NCBI RefSeq assembly: GCF_900114825.1
Contig: NZ_FOUI01000001.1
Location: 310,001 to 374,000 of the forward strand
Direction: 5' to 3'
Length of the DNA stretch: 64,000 nucleotides
Source of the DNA: Halopseudomonas yangmingensis
GTDB taxonomy: Bacteria; Pseudomonadota; Gammaproteobacteria; Pseudomonadales; Pseudomonadaceae
The translations under genes and the position numbers were made by a program. A model generated the notes under the pieces. That model had not been told where the DNA came from, ran no database searches, and was given only the letters and a program-made list of their open reading frames with translations. This document shows, piece after piece, positions 55,879-64,000 of the stretch. Numbering within the stretch: position 1 is the first letter of the stretch; each line of letters opens with the position of its first letter.

Positions 55879-56616
55879 ATGAAGCGTACATTGCTGGCTG
55901 CTGCGGTGGCCTTTTCGCTATTCGGTCTGGCAGGTTGCCAGGACAAGGATGCAGCGCAGGTTGCGGTAAAACTGGACACGCCGATACAGAAGGCATCCTA
56001 TGGCATCGGTCGGGACATGGGTGAGAACCTTCTGGCCAGCGGCCTGACTGACATTGACACCTATGCACTGGCGCAGGGTATGCGTGATGCGCTGGATGGT
56101 CTGGGATCTGCTGTTTCCGATGAAGAAATGCAGCAGGCATTTGCCGAGTTGCAACAGGTTGCCATGCAGCAGATGGACTCCCGTTCCTCCGCGCTGCGTG
56201 AGTCAAATGCTGCCTGGCTGGCCGAGAATGCCAAGCAGGAGGGTGTAACAACGACTGAGTCCGGTCTGCAGTACAAAGTACTGAAGGCAGCTGATGAGGA
56301 TGCCATGCGTCCTACGTCCAGCGACCTGGTCAAGGTGCATTACGAAGGTCGCCTGATTGACGGCACTGTTTTCGACAGCTCACGCCAGCGCGGCCAGCCG
56401 GCAGTATTTCCGGTGGACGGTGTGATTGATGGCTGGGTTGAAGCGCTGCAACTGATGAAGGTTGGCGAGCAGTGGTCGGTGACTATTCCCAGTGAGCTGG
56501 CTTACGGGCCTGACAGTCCGGCGCCGAGCATTCCTCCGCATTCGGTATTGGTGTTCGATATGGAGCTGCTGGAGGTGGTCTCTCCAGACTCGCTCGGGCA
56601 GCATGACGGGCACTGA
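55879..56616 (+). CDS. FKBP-type peptidyl-prolyl isomerase lipoprotein (Mip/FklB-like)
   Basis: The 245-residue protein starts at an ATG after GAGGTAA and has a lipoprotein signal with lipobox LAGC (Cys20). An FKBP-N dimerisation helix region covers about 30-130 (KASYGIGRDMGENLLASG). The C-terminal FKBP domain covers about 140-235 (VKVHYEGRLIDGTVFDSS and IDGWVEALQLMKVGEQWSVTIPSELAYG). It is most like Mip/FkpA/FklB proteins that help fold or retrieve envelope proteins. Outer-membrane localisation is inferred from the lipobox. A short GCCCG/CGGGC hairpin lies just before the ribosome site. Confidence 0.92.
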   Translation: MKRTLLAAAVAFSLFGLAGCQDKDAAQVAVKLDTPIQKASYGIGRDMGENLLASGLTDIDTYALAQGMRDALDGLGSAVSDEEMQQAFAELQQVAMQQMDSRSSALRESNAAWLAENAKQEGVTTTESGLQYKVLKAADEDAMRPTSSDLVKVHYEGRLIDGTVFDSSRQRGQPAVFPVDGVIDGWVEALQLMKVGEQWSVTIPSELAYGPDSPAPSIPPHSVLVFDMELLEVVSPDSLGQHDGH

Positions 56617-56985
56617 TTGCCTGTTTTCCGGCTGAGGTTGTGTTTAATCCCTGGCTGCAGTTGATGGTTGCACCGGCAGGTTTTCTTGCCCGGTGCAACC
56701 AGCCTCTCCAGCAGCAATGGGATATCGATGCGCTACGTTCATTCTGTTACCTGCTGGAGTGCCCGAGCCTGTATTCGGGTTGCTTTTTCTGCGCTTTTCC
56801 GGTTCGAGTGTTACGCTTGTACACATTCATCGGTAACACCTTCACTGTTTCTTGTCAAAGCGCCATCATCCATAGGGTACATATTTAACCTATTGATTTT
56901 AATATGTTTTTTCTTTGGTTAAAAAGTGCTCAGTTTGTTTGGAAGGCCTTTCAAACGGTCGTTTCGGCGTTTTTTCAAAGCCTTG
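56617..56985. other. Intergenic region between the FKBP gene and the c-di-GMP gene
   Basis: I see no credible gene in this 369-base stretch. It holds a perfect 11-bp hairpin, GGTTGCACCGG (56666-56676) with CCGGTGCAACC (56690-56700), without a T-run, which may end the FKBP transcript. A locally AT-rich part follows at about 56860-56930. Both flanking genes point into it convergently, so no promoter is required here. Confidence 0.5.
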
Positions 56986-58824
56986 TCAACAGACATATCC
57001 ACAGCTTTTGTGGGTAACGCGCTGCAGGCCGCATGGTGTCTGGTCTGGGGCCCTGAATGCCAGGTCATACTGTTCTGATTGTCCGTGGCTGGATCCGCAG
57101 ACCACGCTGAATCCCGGGTAGTTCTTTGCTTGCTGCTTGAGCGCCGATGCCTGCTCGGCAAGGCTGGCGGGATCATCCTGGCGGTTGTTACCGGCATCCA
57201 GATGCAGCACGCCAATCGACAGGCTGACCAGTGCGTGTTGGCGCTGTACGCCATGGCGGTCTGCCGCGGTGAAGCCGCCATCGCGCTGGTGTTCAGGTCG
57301 ATAGAGTGGCAGGGTGTCCCGGCTGAAGTCGTGGTTGATGCGCTGCAGACGGGCGTCCCAGTCGCTGCTGCGCAATACCAGCATAAAGTCGTCACCACCG
57401 ATATGGCCGACGAAGTCGTGACGCTGGTCGCAATGCTTGCGTAGCAAACGTGCAAGAATCAGCAGTACCTCGTCACCCTTGGCGTAGCCATACAGGTCAT
57501 TGAATGGTTTGAAATTATCCAGATCCAGATAGCACAGACGCGCCTTATGGCCGGTTCGCAGCAGGCGTGCCAGGCATTCCTGAATCGGTATATTGCCGGG
57601 TAGCAGCGTTAGTGGGTTGGCGTGTCGTGCTTCACGGATTTTAAGTTCGGTGATTTGGCGCAATACATCCATTACCCTTCCCAGTCCGTAATAGAGGCCT
57701 TCGCGCAGAATGATGAAGTCCTCGTCAAGACGTTGGCGCGCCCGACTGGTCAGTAGTCGGCTGACCTGCTCCAGACTCTGCCCGATATCGACCACCAGCG
57801 GCTGGTCATCCATTAGCTGGCTTATCGGTTTGCGTCCATGAAGCTCAAGGGCAAAAGGCTTGAGCAGTTTTCGGGTAAAGTTGTTGCGCTGGACGGTGCC
57901 GACCGGTTTGTTGCTGCTATCCACTACTGCGAGGGTGTTCAGGCTGGCCTGATCCTGAAAGCGTTGCAGCACATCAAGGGTCAGGCAGTCAGCGCTTACC
58001 GGAGCTGTCTCTATTAGCAGGCTGTGAATGCCAGTGACGTCCGGCTGCAGGCCCAGGCACTGTTTGAGACGATCTTCCAGTTGAGCTCGTTGCTCGAGAG
58101 GCTCGGCGTGCGGCTTGGCCAGCCAGTAGCCCTGTACCCAGTCGATCCCCATTTGTTCGAGGGCTTCCTGTTCCTCGGCACACTCAATGCCTTCAGCAAT
58201 CAGGTTGGAGCGGCTGGCCTTGGCCATACTCAGCATGGCACTGACAAATTCACGCTTGATCGGATCAAGATGTATATCGTGGATAAAGTGCCGGTCGATC
58301 TTTACATGGTCGGGTTGCAGTTCTGACCAGAGTTGCAGGCCGGCGTAGCCGGCACCCAGATCATCCAGCGCCACCTGTAGCCCCATCTCGCGATAATGCA
58401 GCAGTGCTTCGCGTAACAAGCCCATATCGTTGATTGGGGCCTGTTCGGTCAATTCAATCACCAACCGTGCCGGAGGCAGGCCAAAGCGTTGTATCAGTTG
58501 CAAGGTGGCACCACGCGAATGGCCTGGTTCCAGCAGGGTTTCCGGTGAGACATTGAGAAACAGCATGCCGGGTAATTGCAACTGACAGAAGCGACTGATG
58601 GCAGTGCTGCGACACAGATGTTCCAGTTCGCTGAGCAGGCCACAATGGCGTGCGGTGGCAAATAGCGTTAGCGGGGAGTGCAGCGGACTGTCGGAGGGGC
58701 CTCTGCTGAGCGCTTCGTAGCCGATAATACGTTGCTCCAGGCTCGATACAATCGGCTGGAACAGTGTGCTGATCAGGCCTTGCTGGATAATTCGCTGCAA
58801 CTCGTTACGGGATTCGGACAACAT
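56986..58824 (-). CDS. EAL-CBS-GGDEF c-di-GMP protein (PA3258-like)
   Basis: The protein (612 residues from the chosen start) has an EAL phosphodiesterase domain (about 10-250) with motifs YEALSRG, FLNVSPE, IELTEQ, LDDLGAGYAGL, VKIDR and AEGIE, i.e. the catalytic residues. A CBS pair (about 270-390) and a C-terminal GGDEF domain (about 425-580) follow; the latter's signature reads GGDDF. The phosphodiesterase looks intact; cyclase activity is uncertain. The start at 58824 has GGAG 8 bases upstream; a GTG 42 bases earlier (58866, AGGAG only 3 bases away) is the alternative. It is adjacent to prc as in P. aeruginosa PA3258-3257. Confidence 0.9.
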   Translation of the reverse strand: MLSESRNELQRIIQQGLISTLFQPIVSSLEQRIIGYEALSRGPSDSPLHSPLTLFATARHCGLLSELEHLCRSTAISRFCQLQLPGMLFLNVSPETLLEPGHSRGATLQLIQRFGLPPARLVIELTEQAPINDMGLLREALLHYREMGLQVALDDLGAGYAGLQLWSELQPDHVKIDRHFIHDIHLDPIKREFVSAMLSMAKASRSNLIAEGIECAEEQEALEQMGIDWVQGYWLAKPHAEPLEQRAQLEDRLKQCLGLQPDVTGIHSLLIETAPVSADCLTLDVLQRFQDQASLNTLAVVDSSNKPVGTVQRNNFTRKLLKPFALELHGRKPISQLMDDQPLVVDIGQSLEQVSRLLTSRARQRLDEDFIILREGLYYGLGRVMDVLRQITELKIREARHANPLTLLPGNIPIQECLARLLRTGHKARLCYLDLDNFKPFNDLYGYAKGDEVLLILARLLRKHCDQRHDFVGHIGGDDFMLVLRSSDWDARLQRINHDFSRDTLPLYRPEHQRDGGFTAADRHGVQRQHALVSLSIGVLHLDAGNNRQDDPASLAEQASALKQQAKNYPGFSVVCGSSHGQSEQYDLAFRAPDQTPCGLQRVTHKSCGYVC

Positions 58825-58894
58825 GCGCAAGGCTCCGGCAGACATTTGATGTCTGCCGATTGTCACGTGCTCCTGTTAAGTCCGTGTTACAGCT

Positions 58895-61006
58895 TCAGGA
58901 TGCCTTGGCTAGCTGTTCGTCCAGATTAAGGCGCAGGACGTCCAGCAGTATCTTGCCTGTTTCGGCAAGGAAAGGATCTTTGGCGATTTCTTCAGCGGTT
59001 CGGCTACCGCCATGGCTGAGTGGTTGCTCGTTGCGCTCGAGTTTGCTCAGCGGGGTTTCGCCCAGTGCCTGTCGGCGCTGGTTCTCCAGAACCAGTAGGC
59101 GGCTTTCATAGTCCTGTTGCTGGGTACGGCGACGAGCTTCGTTGAGTGGTAACAGCGTCATGTCGCGCATTTCACGTTCCAGATCGTTGCGTGCCCGGGT
59201 GTAGACAAAATCAGGATGTGAGGCGGTGCGGTGCTCGTGTCTTTCCTGAAGAGCCCCGAGCAGGCTGCGTAGTTGGCGGTCATGGCGGTAACTGACAGGG
59301 GCGATGCTGTCCCAGGGCAGGGCGCGTGGCAGGCTGCTTTCACCAATCTCGGCAGTATCGAGACGGGACGGAAACTGTATGTCCGGGAGTACGCCACGAT
59401 TTTGTGTGCTTTGACCAGAAATGCGGTAGAACTTTGCCAGGGTTAGCTTGAGCTCGCCGTGATTCAACGGCTGTACCGATTGCACAGTGCCCTTGCCGAA
59501 GGTTGGTTCGCCAATGATCAGGGCGCGACCATAATCCTGCATGGCGCCGGCAAAGATTTCCGAGGCCGAGGCGGACAGGCGGTTGACCAGAACCGCCATG
59601 GGGCCTTCCCAGGCAATGCCTGAGCGGGTGTCATCCATGATCTGGATCTGCCCCTGGCTGTCGCGGACCAGTACGGTGGGGCCGCGGTCGATAAACAGGC
59701 CGGTCAGCTCGGTGGCTTCTTGCAGAGAGCCACCGCCATTGTTGCGCAAGTCCAGTACCACGGCAGTAACACCATCGTCACGCAGCTCGCCCAGCAGGCG
59801 GCGTACATCGCGGGTGGTACTGCGATAATCAGGGTCGCCGCGACGGTAGGCTTTGAAGTCCATGTAGAAACCGGGAACCTCGATAACGCCGACACGGTTG
59901 CTCTGGCCTTCATGCTCCAGCTCCAGAATATGGCTCCGGGCGGCCTGGTCTTCAAGTTTTACCGCTTCTCGGGTCAGCACCACTTCTCGGGTGCTCATAT
60001 CGCTGGGCGGGTTACTCGCCGGGATCACTTCCAATCGTACCCGCGAGCCCTTGGGGCCACGGATCATTTTGACCACTTCATCCAGTCGCCAGCCGACGAC
60101 ATCGACCATTTCCTCATTGCCCTGGGCAACCCCGGCAATACGGTCGGCAGGACTCAGTTGTTGGCTGCGCTCAGCCGGCCCGGCAGGCACCAGCCGGACA
60201 ATGCGGGTGAATTCGTTGTCGCTTTGCAGTACGGCACCAATTCCCTCAAGAGAGAGGCTCATATTGATGTCGAAGTTTTCCGCCAGCTCCGGTGACATGT
60301 ACTGGGTATGTGGATCGTAAACCTGGGCCAGTGCGTTGATATAGTTCTGGAACATATCTTCACTACGGGTCTGGTTCAGGCGCAGTTGCTGGTTGCGGTA
60401 GCGCTTGCCAAGGGTGTCGATAATGGCATCGCTGTCGCGGCCTGCGAGCTTCAGTCGCAGAATCTCGTCTTTCAGTTGTAAGCGCCAGAGTAGCTGCAGG
60501 GCATCATCATCCTCTGCCCAGGCTGACTTCTCGCGGTTTGTTTCTATATTCTGGTCACTGTCCAGATTGATTTTCTGCAGGCCCTTGTCGAGTTGCGCCA
60601 GCATGAAGTTGCTGCGTTGAATGGCGCGGGCCAGTTGCCGGCGGTGGATACTGAAGCCCGGCTCGAGGTTGCCGGCCAGCAGATGGTCATCCATATGGTA
60701 GCGGTTGACTTCAAATTCGCGGATATCCCAGGCACTGAACAGGCTGCGCTGGGGGTCCAGTAATTGCAGATAAGTGTCGAATATCTCGCTGGACAGCGCG
60801 TCATCCAGCCGTATACGGTTGTAATGGTGCCGGCGCAGCAGCTCTACCGTGTTGAGGCTGGCGATGGTGTGTTCACGGGTTGGCTTGAGGTTGTCGATAT
60901 CCAGCGGCAGCGGCTCTGCCGCGGTGGCCAGACCACCAAGCAGCAGCAGGCCTGCGCCAGCAAGTGCATTGATCAAACGGGTTCGCATCGGGCTGCTGTT
61001 GCTCAT
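58895..61006 (-). CDS. prc: Tail-specific protease Prc (AlgO)
   Basis: Prc is a periplasmic S41 protease that recognises nonpolar C-termini and trims envelope proteins; in Pseudomonas it affects alginate control. With the start at 61006 the protein has 703 residues: signal peptide (cleavage near ATA/AEP, residue 30), N-terminal helical domain, PDZ domain (about 230-320) and protease core. Core motifs include VVLDLRNNGGGSLQEA, the nucleophile region NRLSASASEIFAGAMQ and the catalytic Lys in GEPTFGKGTVQ. A DUF3340-type C-terminal domain follows. The TTG at 61045 and ATG at 60988 are other possible starts. Confidence 0.94.
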   Translation of the reverse strand: MSNSSPMRTRLINALAGAGLLLLGGLATAAEPLPLDIDNLKPTREHTIASLNTVELLRRHHYNRIRLDDALSSEIFDTYLQLLDPQRSLFSAWDIREFEVNRYHMDDHLLAGNLEPGFSIHRRQLARAIQRSNFMLAQLDKGLQKINLDSDQNIETNREKSAWAEDDDALQLLWRLQLKDEILRLKLAGRDSDAIIDTLGKRYRNQQLRLNQTRSEDMFQNYINALAQVYDPHTQYMSPELAENFDINMSLSLEGIGAVLQSDNEFTRIVRLVPAGPAERSQQLSPADRIAGVAQGNEEMVDVVGWRLDEVVKMIRGPKGSRVRLEVIPASNPPSDMSTREVVLTREAVKLEDQAARSHILELEHEGQSNRVGVIEVPGFYMDFKAYRRGDPDYRSTTRDVRRLLGELRDDGVTAVVLDLRNNGGGSLQEATELTGLFIDRGPTVLVRDSQGQIQIMDDTRSGIAWEGPMAVLVNRLSASASEIFAGAMQDYGRALIIGEPTFGKGTVQSVQPLNHGELKLTLAKFYRISGQSTQNRGVLPDIQFPSRLDTAEIGESSLPRALPWDSIAPVSYRHDRQLRSLLGALQERHEHRTASHPDFVYTRARNDLEREMRDMTLLPLNEARRRTQQQDYESRLLVLENQRRQALGETPLSKLERNEQPLSHGGSRTAEEIAKDPFLAETGKILLDVLRLNLDEQLAKAS

Positions 61007-61127
61007 GAGCTGGGGGACTTCCGCAAGGCTGTTCGACAGGGGCAACGCAGGGCGTGCCTGAAACTATGACCGGATCTACCGTCGGGGGTTCCCTGTCGGC
61101 AGACACGCAAATCACTATGGAGTCTGT

Positions 61128-62075
61128 GTGAGAGGATTGCAAGCCGAGGCCGGTGCATTGCGCTGGCAGGAAGTCACTGAGGTGCCGCTGCGCGCGGGTG
61201 AAGTACGTATCGAGGTGCGGGCTGCAGGCCTGAATCGCGCCGACCTGTTGCAGCGGGCCGGTCTTTACCCGCCGCCGCCGGGTGCCAGCCCGGTACTGGG
61301 TCTGGAATGCGCCGGCGAGGTGGTGGAGGTCTGCGGCGACAGCCGCTGGCAGGTGGGTGATCGGGTCTGTGCACTACTGACCGGTGGCGGCATGGCCGAA
61401 CAGGTGGTGGTGGATGGTCGGCACCTGTTGCCGGTGCCTGAGGGGTTGGACTGGGCCGAGGCGGCAGCCATTCCCGAGGTGTTTGCCACGGCCTGGCTGA
61501 ATGTGTTTGAGCTGGGTGCGGCGCAGCCGGGCGAGAAGGTGCTGATCCATGCCGGTGCCAGTGGCGTGGGCACCGCAGCTATCCAACTGTGCCGGGCGCT
61601 GGGCAACCCGTGCTGGGTCAGCGTTGGCAACAGTGAGAAGCTGGCTGCCTGTGTCGAGCTGGGTGCCGAAGGCGGGGTGTTGCGCCAGGCTGGTATCGGG
61701 GCTCTGGCCGAGTGGGCGCCGTTTGATGTGGCGCTGGACCCGGTGGGTGCCAACTATGCGGCCGAACACCTGCAACTGCTCGGTGTGGATGCACGCTGGG
61801 TACTGATTGGTTTGATGGGTGGGCGCGAGGCCAGGCTGGATCTGGCGACGCTGCTGGTCAAGCGTATCAGTCTGATTGGGTCGACCCTGCGTACCCGTGA
61901 TGCCGAGTTCAAGGCCGGTTTGTTGGCGCGCATGGAGCAGCGCCTGTGGCCGTTGTTTGCCAGTGGTCAGTTGCGGCCGCTGGTGGCGCGGCGCTTTGGA
62001 TTTGATCAGGCCGAGCAGGCGTTTGCCGAACTGGCGGCGGATCAGTTGGTGGGCAAGGTGGTGTTGGTGCGCTGA
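61128..62075 (+). CDS. NAD(P)H quinone oxidoreductase, zinc-free MDR family
   Basis: The 315-residue protein belongs to the medium-chain dehydrogenase/reductase family of quinone oxidoreductases (PIG3/QOR type). Features: GLNRADLLQRAGLYPPPPG near residue 34, PVLGLECAGEVVEV near residue 55, and the nucleotide-binding motif HAGASGVGTAAIQL near residue 140 (AxxGVGTA type). Zinc ligands of alcohol dehydrogenases are missing. It starts with GTG after GGAG (5 bases). It is divergent from prc, matching the P. aeruginosa PA3257-PA3256 arrangement. The substrate quinone is unknown. Confidence 0.92.
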   Translation: MRGLQAEAGALRWQEVTEVPLRAGEVRIEVRAAGLNRADLLQRAGLYPPPPGASPVLGLECAGEVVEVCGDSRWQVGDRVCALLTGGGMAEQVVVDGRHLLPVPEGLDWAEAAAIPEVFATAWLNVFELGAAQPGEKVLIHAGASGVGTAAIQLCRALGNPCWVSVGNSEKLAACVELGAEGGVLRQAGIGALAEWAPFDVALDPVGANYAAEHLQLLGVDARWVLIGLMGGREARLDLATLLVKRISLIGSTLRTRDAEFKAGLLARMEQRLWPLFASGQLRPLVARRFGFDQAEQAFAELAADQLVGKVVLVR

Positions 62076-62116
62076 TCTGTTGTTTGTTGCGGCATTGATT
62101 GATTTGTTCTGCGCGG

Positions 62117-62226
62117 GCTCGCTTGCCGGCAACCCGTTGCGGACACGCCGCAAGTACATCCCTGTAGGCTCGTCGATAGCCGTCCCTGGCTATCGACGGT
62201 CCGCAACGGGTTGCCGGCAAGCGAGC
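62117..62226. repeat. Nested inverted-repeat element (MITE/REP-like)
   Basis: Outer arms of 28 bp (62117-62144 and 62199-62226, starting GCTCGCTTGCCGGCAACCCG) are perfect inverted complements. Inside lies a second perfect hairpin of 11 bp (62171-62181 and 62188-62198, loop GTCCCT). The left spacer (62145-62170) contains CAAGTACATCCCTGTAGGCT, a motif often seen in pseudomonad intergenic repeats. It lies between the convergent quinone oxidoreductase and apeB genes. There is no transposase. A non-autonomous mobile repeat is likely; it may also act as a transcription terminator. Confidence 0.8.
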
Positions 62227-62277
62227 TTGGGTCATCTGTGCCGCTGAACAGAAGCCGGCCGTATCGTCGGTGCTGGC

Positions 62278-63576
62278 TCAGCCCGGCAACTCCTCGCAGT
62301 TGTAGAACTCCCGCAGTACCCGGATCAGATAGCCAGGGTCGCGGCTCCCGGCCAGTTCACGCACCGAGTGCATGGCCAGCGTTGGTACGCCGACATCCAC
62401 CGTGCGGACGCCGGTGCGGCTGGCGGTGATCGGGCCAATGGTGCTGCCGCAGCCCATATCACTTCTCACCACAAAACTCTGTACCGGCACCCCGGCCTGC
62501 TGGCACAGGTGACGGAACAGACCGGCGGTTTCGCTGCTGGTGGCGTAGCGCTGGTTGCTGTTGATCTTGATTACCGGGCCGCCATTCAGTTGCGGGCCAT
62601 GGTTGCCGTCGTGCTTGTCAATGAAATTGGGGTGCAGCGCGTGGGCATTGTCCGCCGATACCAGAATTGAGCGTTGCAGGCAGCGGATGCGTTGTTCGGC
62701 GTCCGGCAGCAGGCGCTGCAGCAGATCTTCCAGGAACGGGCCGTCGGCCCCGCAGCAGGAACTGGAGCCGACTTCCTCGTGGTCGGTGCACACCAGCAGG
62801 CAGGCTTGACGGCCGTCACTGTCGAGCAGGGCGCGCAGGCCGGCGTGGCAGGACAGCAGGTTGTCGAGGCGCGCGGCGGCAAAGAAGTCGCCGTCCACGC
62901 CAATGCAGGCCGGTGGCTGGGTGTCGTAGAAACTCAGTTCGAAATCCAGTACCTGATCCACCTGCAGTTCTGGGTATTCCCGTTGCAATTGATCCTTCAG
63001 CAGGCTGCGCACGTCCCGTTGCGGCTCACTGGCGTGGGCCAGCAGCGGCGGCAGGTGCAGCTGGGGGTTGATCGCCAGGCTGTCATTCACGCCACGGTTG
63101 AGGTGGATGGCCAGGCTGGGAATGATCGCCAGTGGCTGGCGAAAGTCCAGCAGACGGCTGTGTAGCTGGCCCTGCTGGTCGCGCAGGGTGACACGGCCTG
63201 CCAGTGACAGATCACGGTCGAACCAGGGTGCCAGCAGTGCGCCGCCATACACCTCGACGCCCAGCTGCCAGAGATTGGCTTGCAGTAGGTCCGGTTGCGG
63301 CTTGACCCGCAGGCAGGGGCTGTCGGTGTGTGCGCCAATCATCCGCAGGCCGCGCTCAAGGGCGCCGGGCTCACCGAGGCTGAGAGCGATCAGCGAGGAG
63401 TCGTTGCGGGTGATCAGGTAGCGCCCACCTGGCTGCAATTGCCAGGCATCCCGTTCATCCAGGCGCTGGTAGTCGGCAGCTAGCAAGCGGTCGGCCAGCG
63501 TGCGGGTGGCGTGGAAGGGTGTTGGTGAGGCCTGGATAAAGGCGCCCAGATCGTCGATTACGGATGACTGTGGCAT
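62278..63576 (-). CDS. apeB: M18 family aspartyl aminopeptidase ApeB
   Basis: ApeB is a cytosolic metallo-aminopeptidase that removes N-terminal Asp/Glu and other residues. With the start at 63576 (AGGAG upstream) it has 432 residues, the family length. Zinc and catalytic residues are in [15 protein letters not shown] near residue 80, [14 protein letters not shown] near 237, [18 protein letters not shown] near 265 and [11 protein letters not shown] near 375, plus the late His in AMHSVREL. It is downstream of rluA on the same strand, as in P. aeruginosa (PA3246-3247). Confidence 0.95.
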   Translation of the reverse strand: MPQSSVIDDLGAFIQASPTPFHATRTLADRLLAADYQRLDERDAWQLQPGGRYLITRNDSSLIALSLGEPGALERGLRMIGAHTDSPCLRVKPQPDLLQANLWQLGVEVYGGALLAPWFDRDLSLAGRVTLRDQQGQLHSRLLDFRQPLAIIPSLAIHLNRGVNDSLAINPQLHLPPLLAHASEPQRDVRSLLKDQLQREYPELQVDQVLDFELSFYDTQPPACIGVDGDFFAAARLDNLLSCHAGLRALLDSDGRQACLLVCTDHEEVGSSSCCGADGPFLEDLLQRLLPDAEQRIRCLQRSILVSADNAHALHPNFIDKHDGNHGPQLNGGPVIKINSNQRYATSSETAGLFRHLCQQAGVPVQSFVVRSDMGCGSTIGPITASRTGVRTVDVGVPTLAMHSVRELAGSRDPGYLIRVLREFYNCEELPG

Positions 63577-63604
63577 GCGCAGGCTCCTGCTGTGGGTGTT
63601 GGAT

Positions 63605-64000
63605 TCAAAACGGCGCCGGGCTGACAAAGCGCAGAAATTCGCCGCTGACCGGGTGGCGGATACCCAGCATGGCGGCATGCAGGGCCAGGCGCGGGCAGGC
63701 CGCCAGGGCCTGTTCATGGGCATACAGGCGGTCGCCGAGCAGCGGGTGCCCGAGGGCCAGCATGTGTACCCGCAGCTGGTGCGAGCGCCCGGTGATCGGC
63801 GTCAGTTCTACCCGGCAATGGTCCTGGTGGCGTTCAATCACCCGCCAGAGGGTCTGCGAGGGGCGACCATGCTCGAAGTCGACCTTGTGGCGTGGCTTGT
63901 TTGGTGGATCATAAGCCAGCGGCAGATCGATGCGCCCGCTGTCTTCGGCCGGATGACCCCAGCACAGGGCGATGTAGGTCTTTTCGGTTTCGCGGTCATG
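63605..64000 (-). CDS. rluA: RluA-type pseudouridine synthase (5' end beyond window)
   Basis: The last 131 residues of an RluA/RsuA-type pseudouridine synthase are present; the frame is open to the window edge, so the N-terminal part is outside. Visible motifs are [39 protein letters not shown] and [16 protein letters not shown], the family's C-terminal signature. The catalytic Asp (in the HRLD motif) lies upstream, out of view. It is probably RluA (rRNA U746/tRNA U32) given the apeB neighbour; RluC/RluD relatives are less likely by context. Confidence 0.9.
   Translation of the reverse strand, partial: HDRETEKTYIALCWGHPAEDSGRIDLPLAYDPPNKPRHKVDFEHGRPSQTLWRVIERHQDHCRVELTPITGRSHQLRVHMLALGHPLLGDRLYAHEQALAACPRLALHAAMLGIRHPVSGEFLRFVSPAPF

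Noticed and set aside
56995-57003. DnaA-box-like ATATCCACA
   Set aside because: A single near-match inside the 3' end of a coding gene, with no cluster of boxes or origin-linked genes nearby.
1-64000. CRISPR array, prophage, transposase or toxin-antitoxin genes
   Set aside because: Looked for on both strands; no regularly spaced repeats, phage structural genes, transposase motifs or toxin/antitoxin pairs were seen.

Overview
This window is high-GC gammaproteobacterial chromosome from the family Pseudomonadaceae. Gene order matches Pseudomonas in several separate blocks: tolQRAB-pal-cpoB next to tRNA-Lys; nadA, bepA-like, tusA-like, perM, bcp, gcvR, dapA, bamC, purC, tRNA-Ser; mlaA, pilZ, rssB, rssC, tal, dusA; PA2779-like, PA2778-like, pauB-like; and the EAL/CBS/GGDEF, prc, quinone oxidoreductase, apeB, rluA block. 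Missing intervening genes and an inserted nirS cluster suggest a lineage other than P. aeruginosa itself, perhaps near the P. stutzeri or Halopseudomonas groups. That placement is inference from recalled synteny and protein similarity, not from a search.

Layout. 1-4.7 kb is the Tol-Pal cell-envelope operon, cut at its 5' end. 4.8-13.2 kb is a housekeeping block (NAD, lysine, purine, outer-membrane assembly) flanked by tRNA-Lys and tRNA-Ser(CGA). 13.4-16.5 kb holds a cold-shock protein, biosynthetic arginine decarboxylase and a thioesterase-like protein. 16.7-24.5 kb has three chemoreceptor genes of three sensor types, one broken by an in-frame amber codon, interleaved with two alpha/beta hydrolases. 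25-29.6 kb is a complete MacAB-type tripartite exporter with its own outer-membrane channel. 29.8-34.7 kb covers MlaA, a PilZ protein, the RssB/RssC phosphatase-antagonist pair, transaldolase and DusA.

34.9-39.9 kb is a respiratory block: ccmI faces a nirS-c551-nirT-c552 operon across a 40-bp perfect palindrome, and an ANR/DNR-type box lies upstream of nirS. None of the heme d1 biosynthesis genes is in the window. 40-42.8 kb carries a poorly characterised C39-like peptidase/small membrane protein pair and a polyamine-type FAD oxidase. 43-46.6 kb is an EmrAB-type efflux pair with a divergent LysR regulator gene, which is also broken by an in-frame amber codon.

46.6-51 kb contains gltX, galE and glmS. 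51.2-54.2 kb is flgBCDE, with a clear sigma-54 promoter in front and an intrinsic terminator behind; flgF does not follow. Then come rdgC, a tRNA-Val/tRNA-Asp operon with promoter and terminator, an FKBP lipoprotein, the c-di-GMP protein, Prc, a quinone oxidoreductase, a 110-bp nested inverted-repeat element, apeB and the 3' part of an rluA-type gene.

I see no CRISPR array, prophage, transposase gene or obvious defence island. The points most worth a second look are the two amber-interrupted genes, the PA2778/PA2779-type pair, the nir cluster with an unusual CX3CH heme motif, and the nested inverted repeat at 62.1-62.2 kb.
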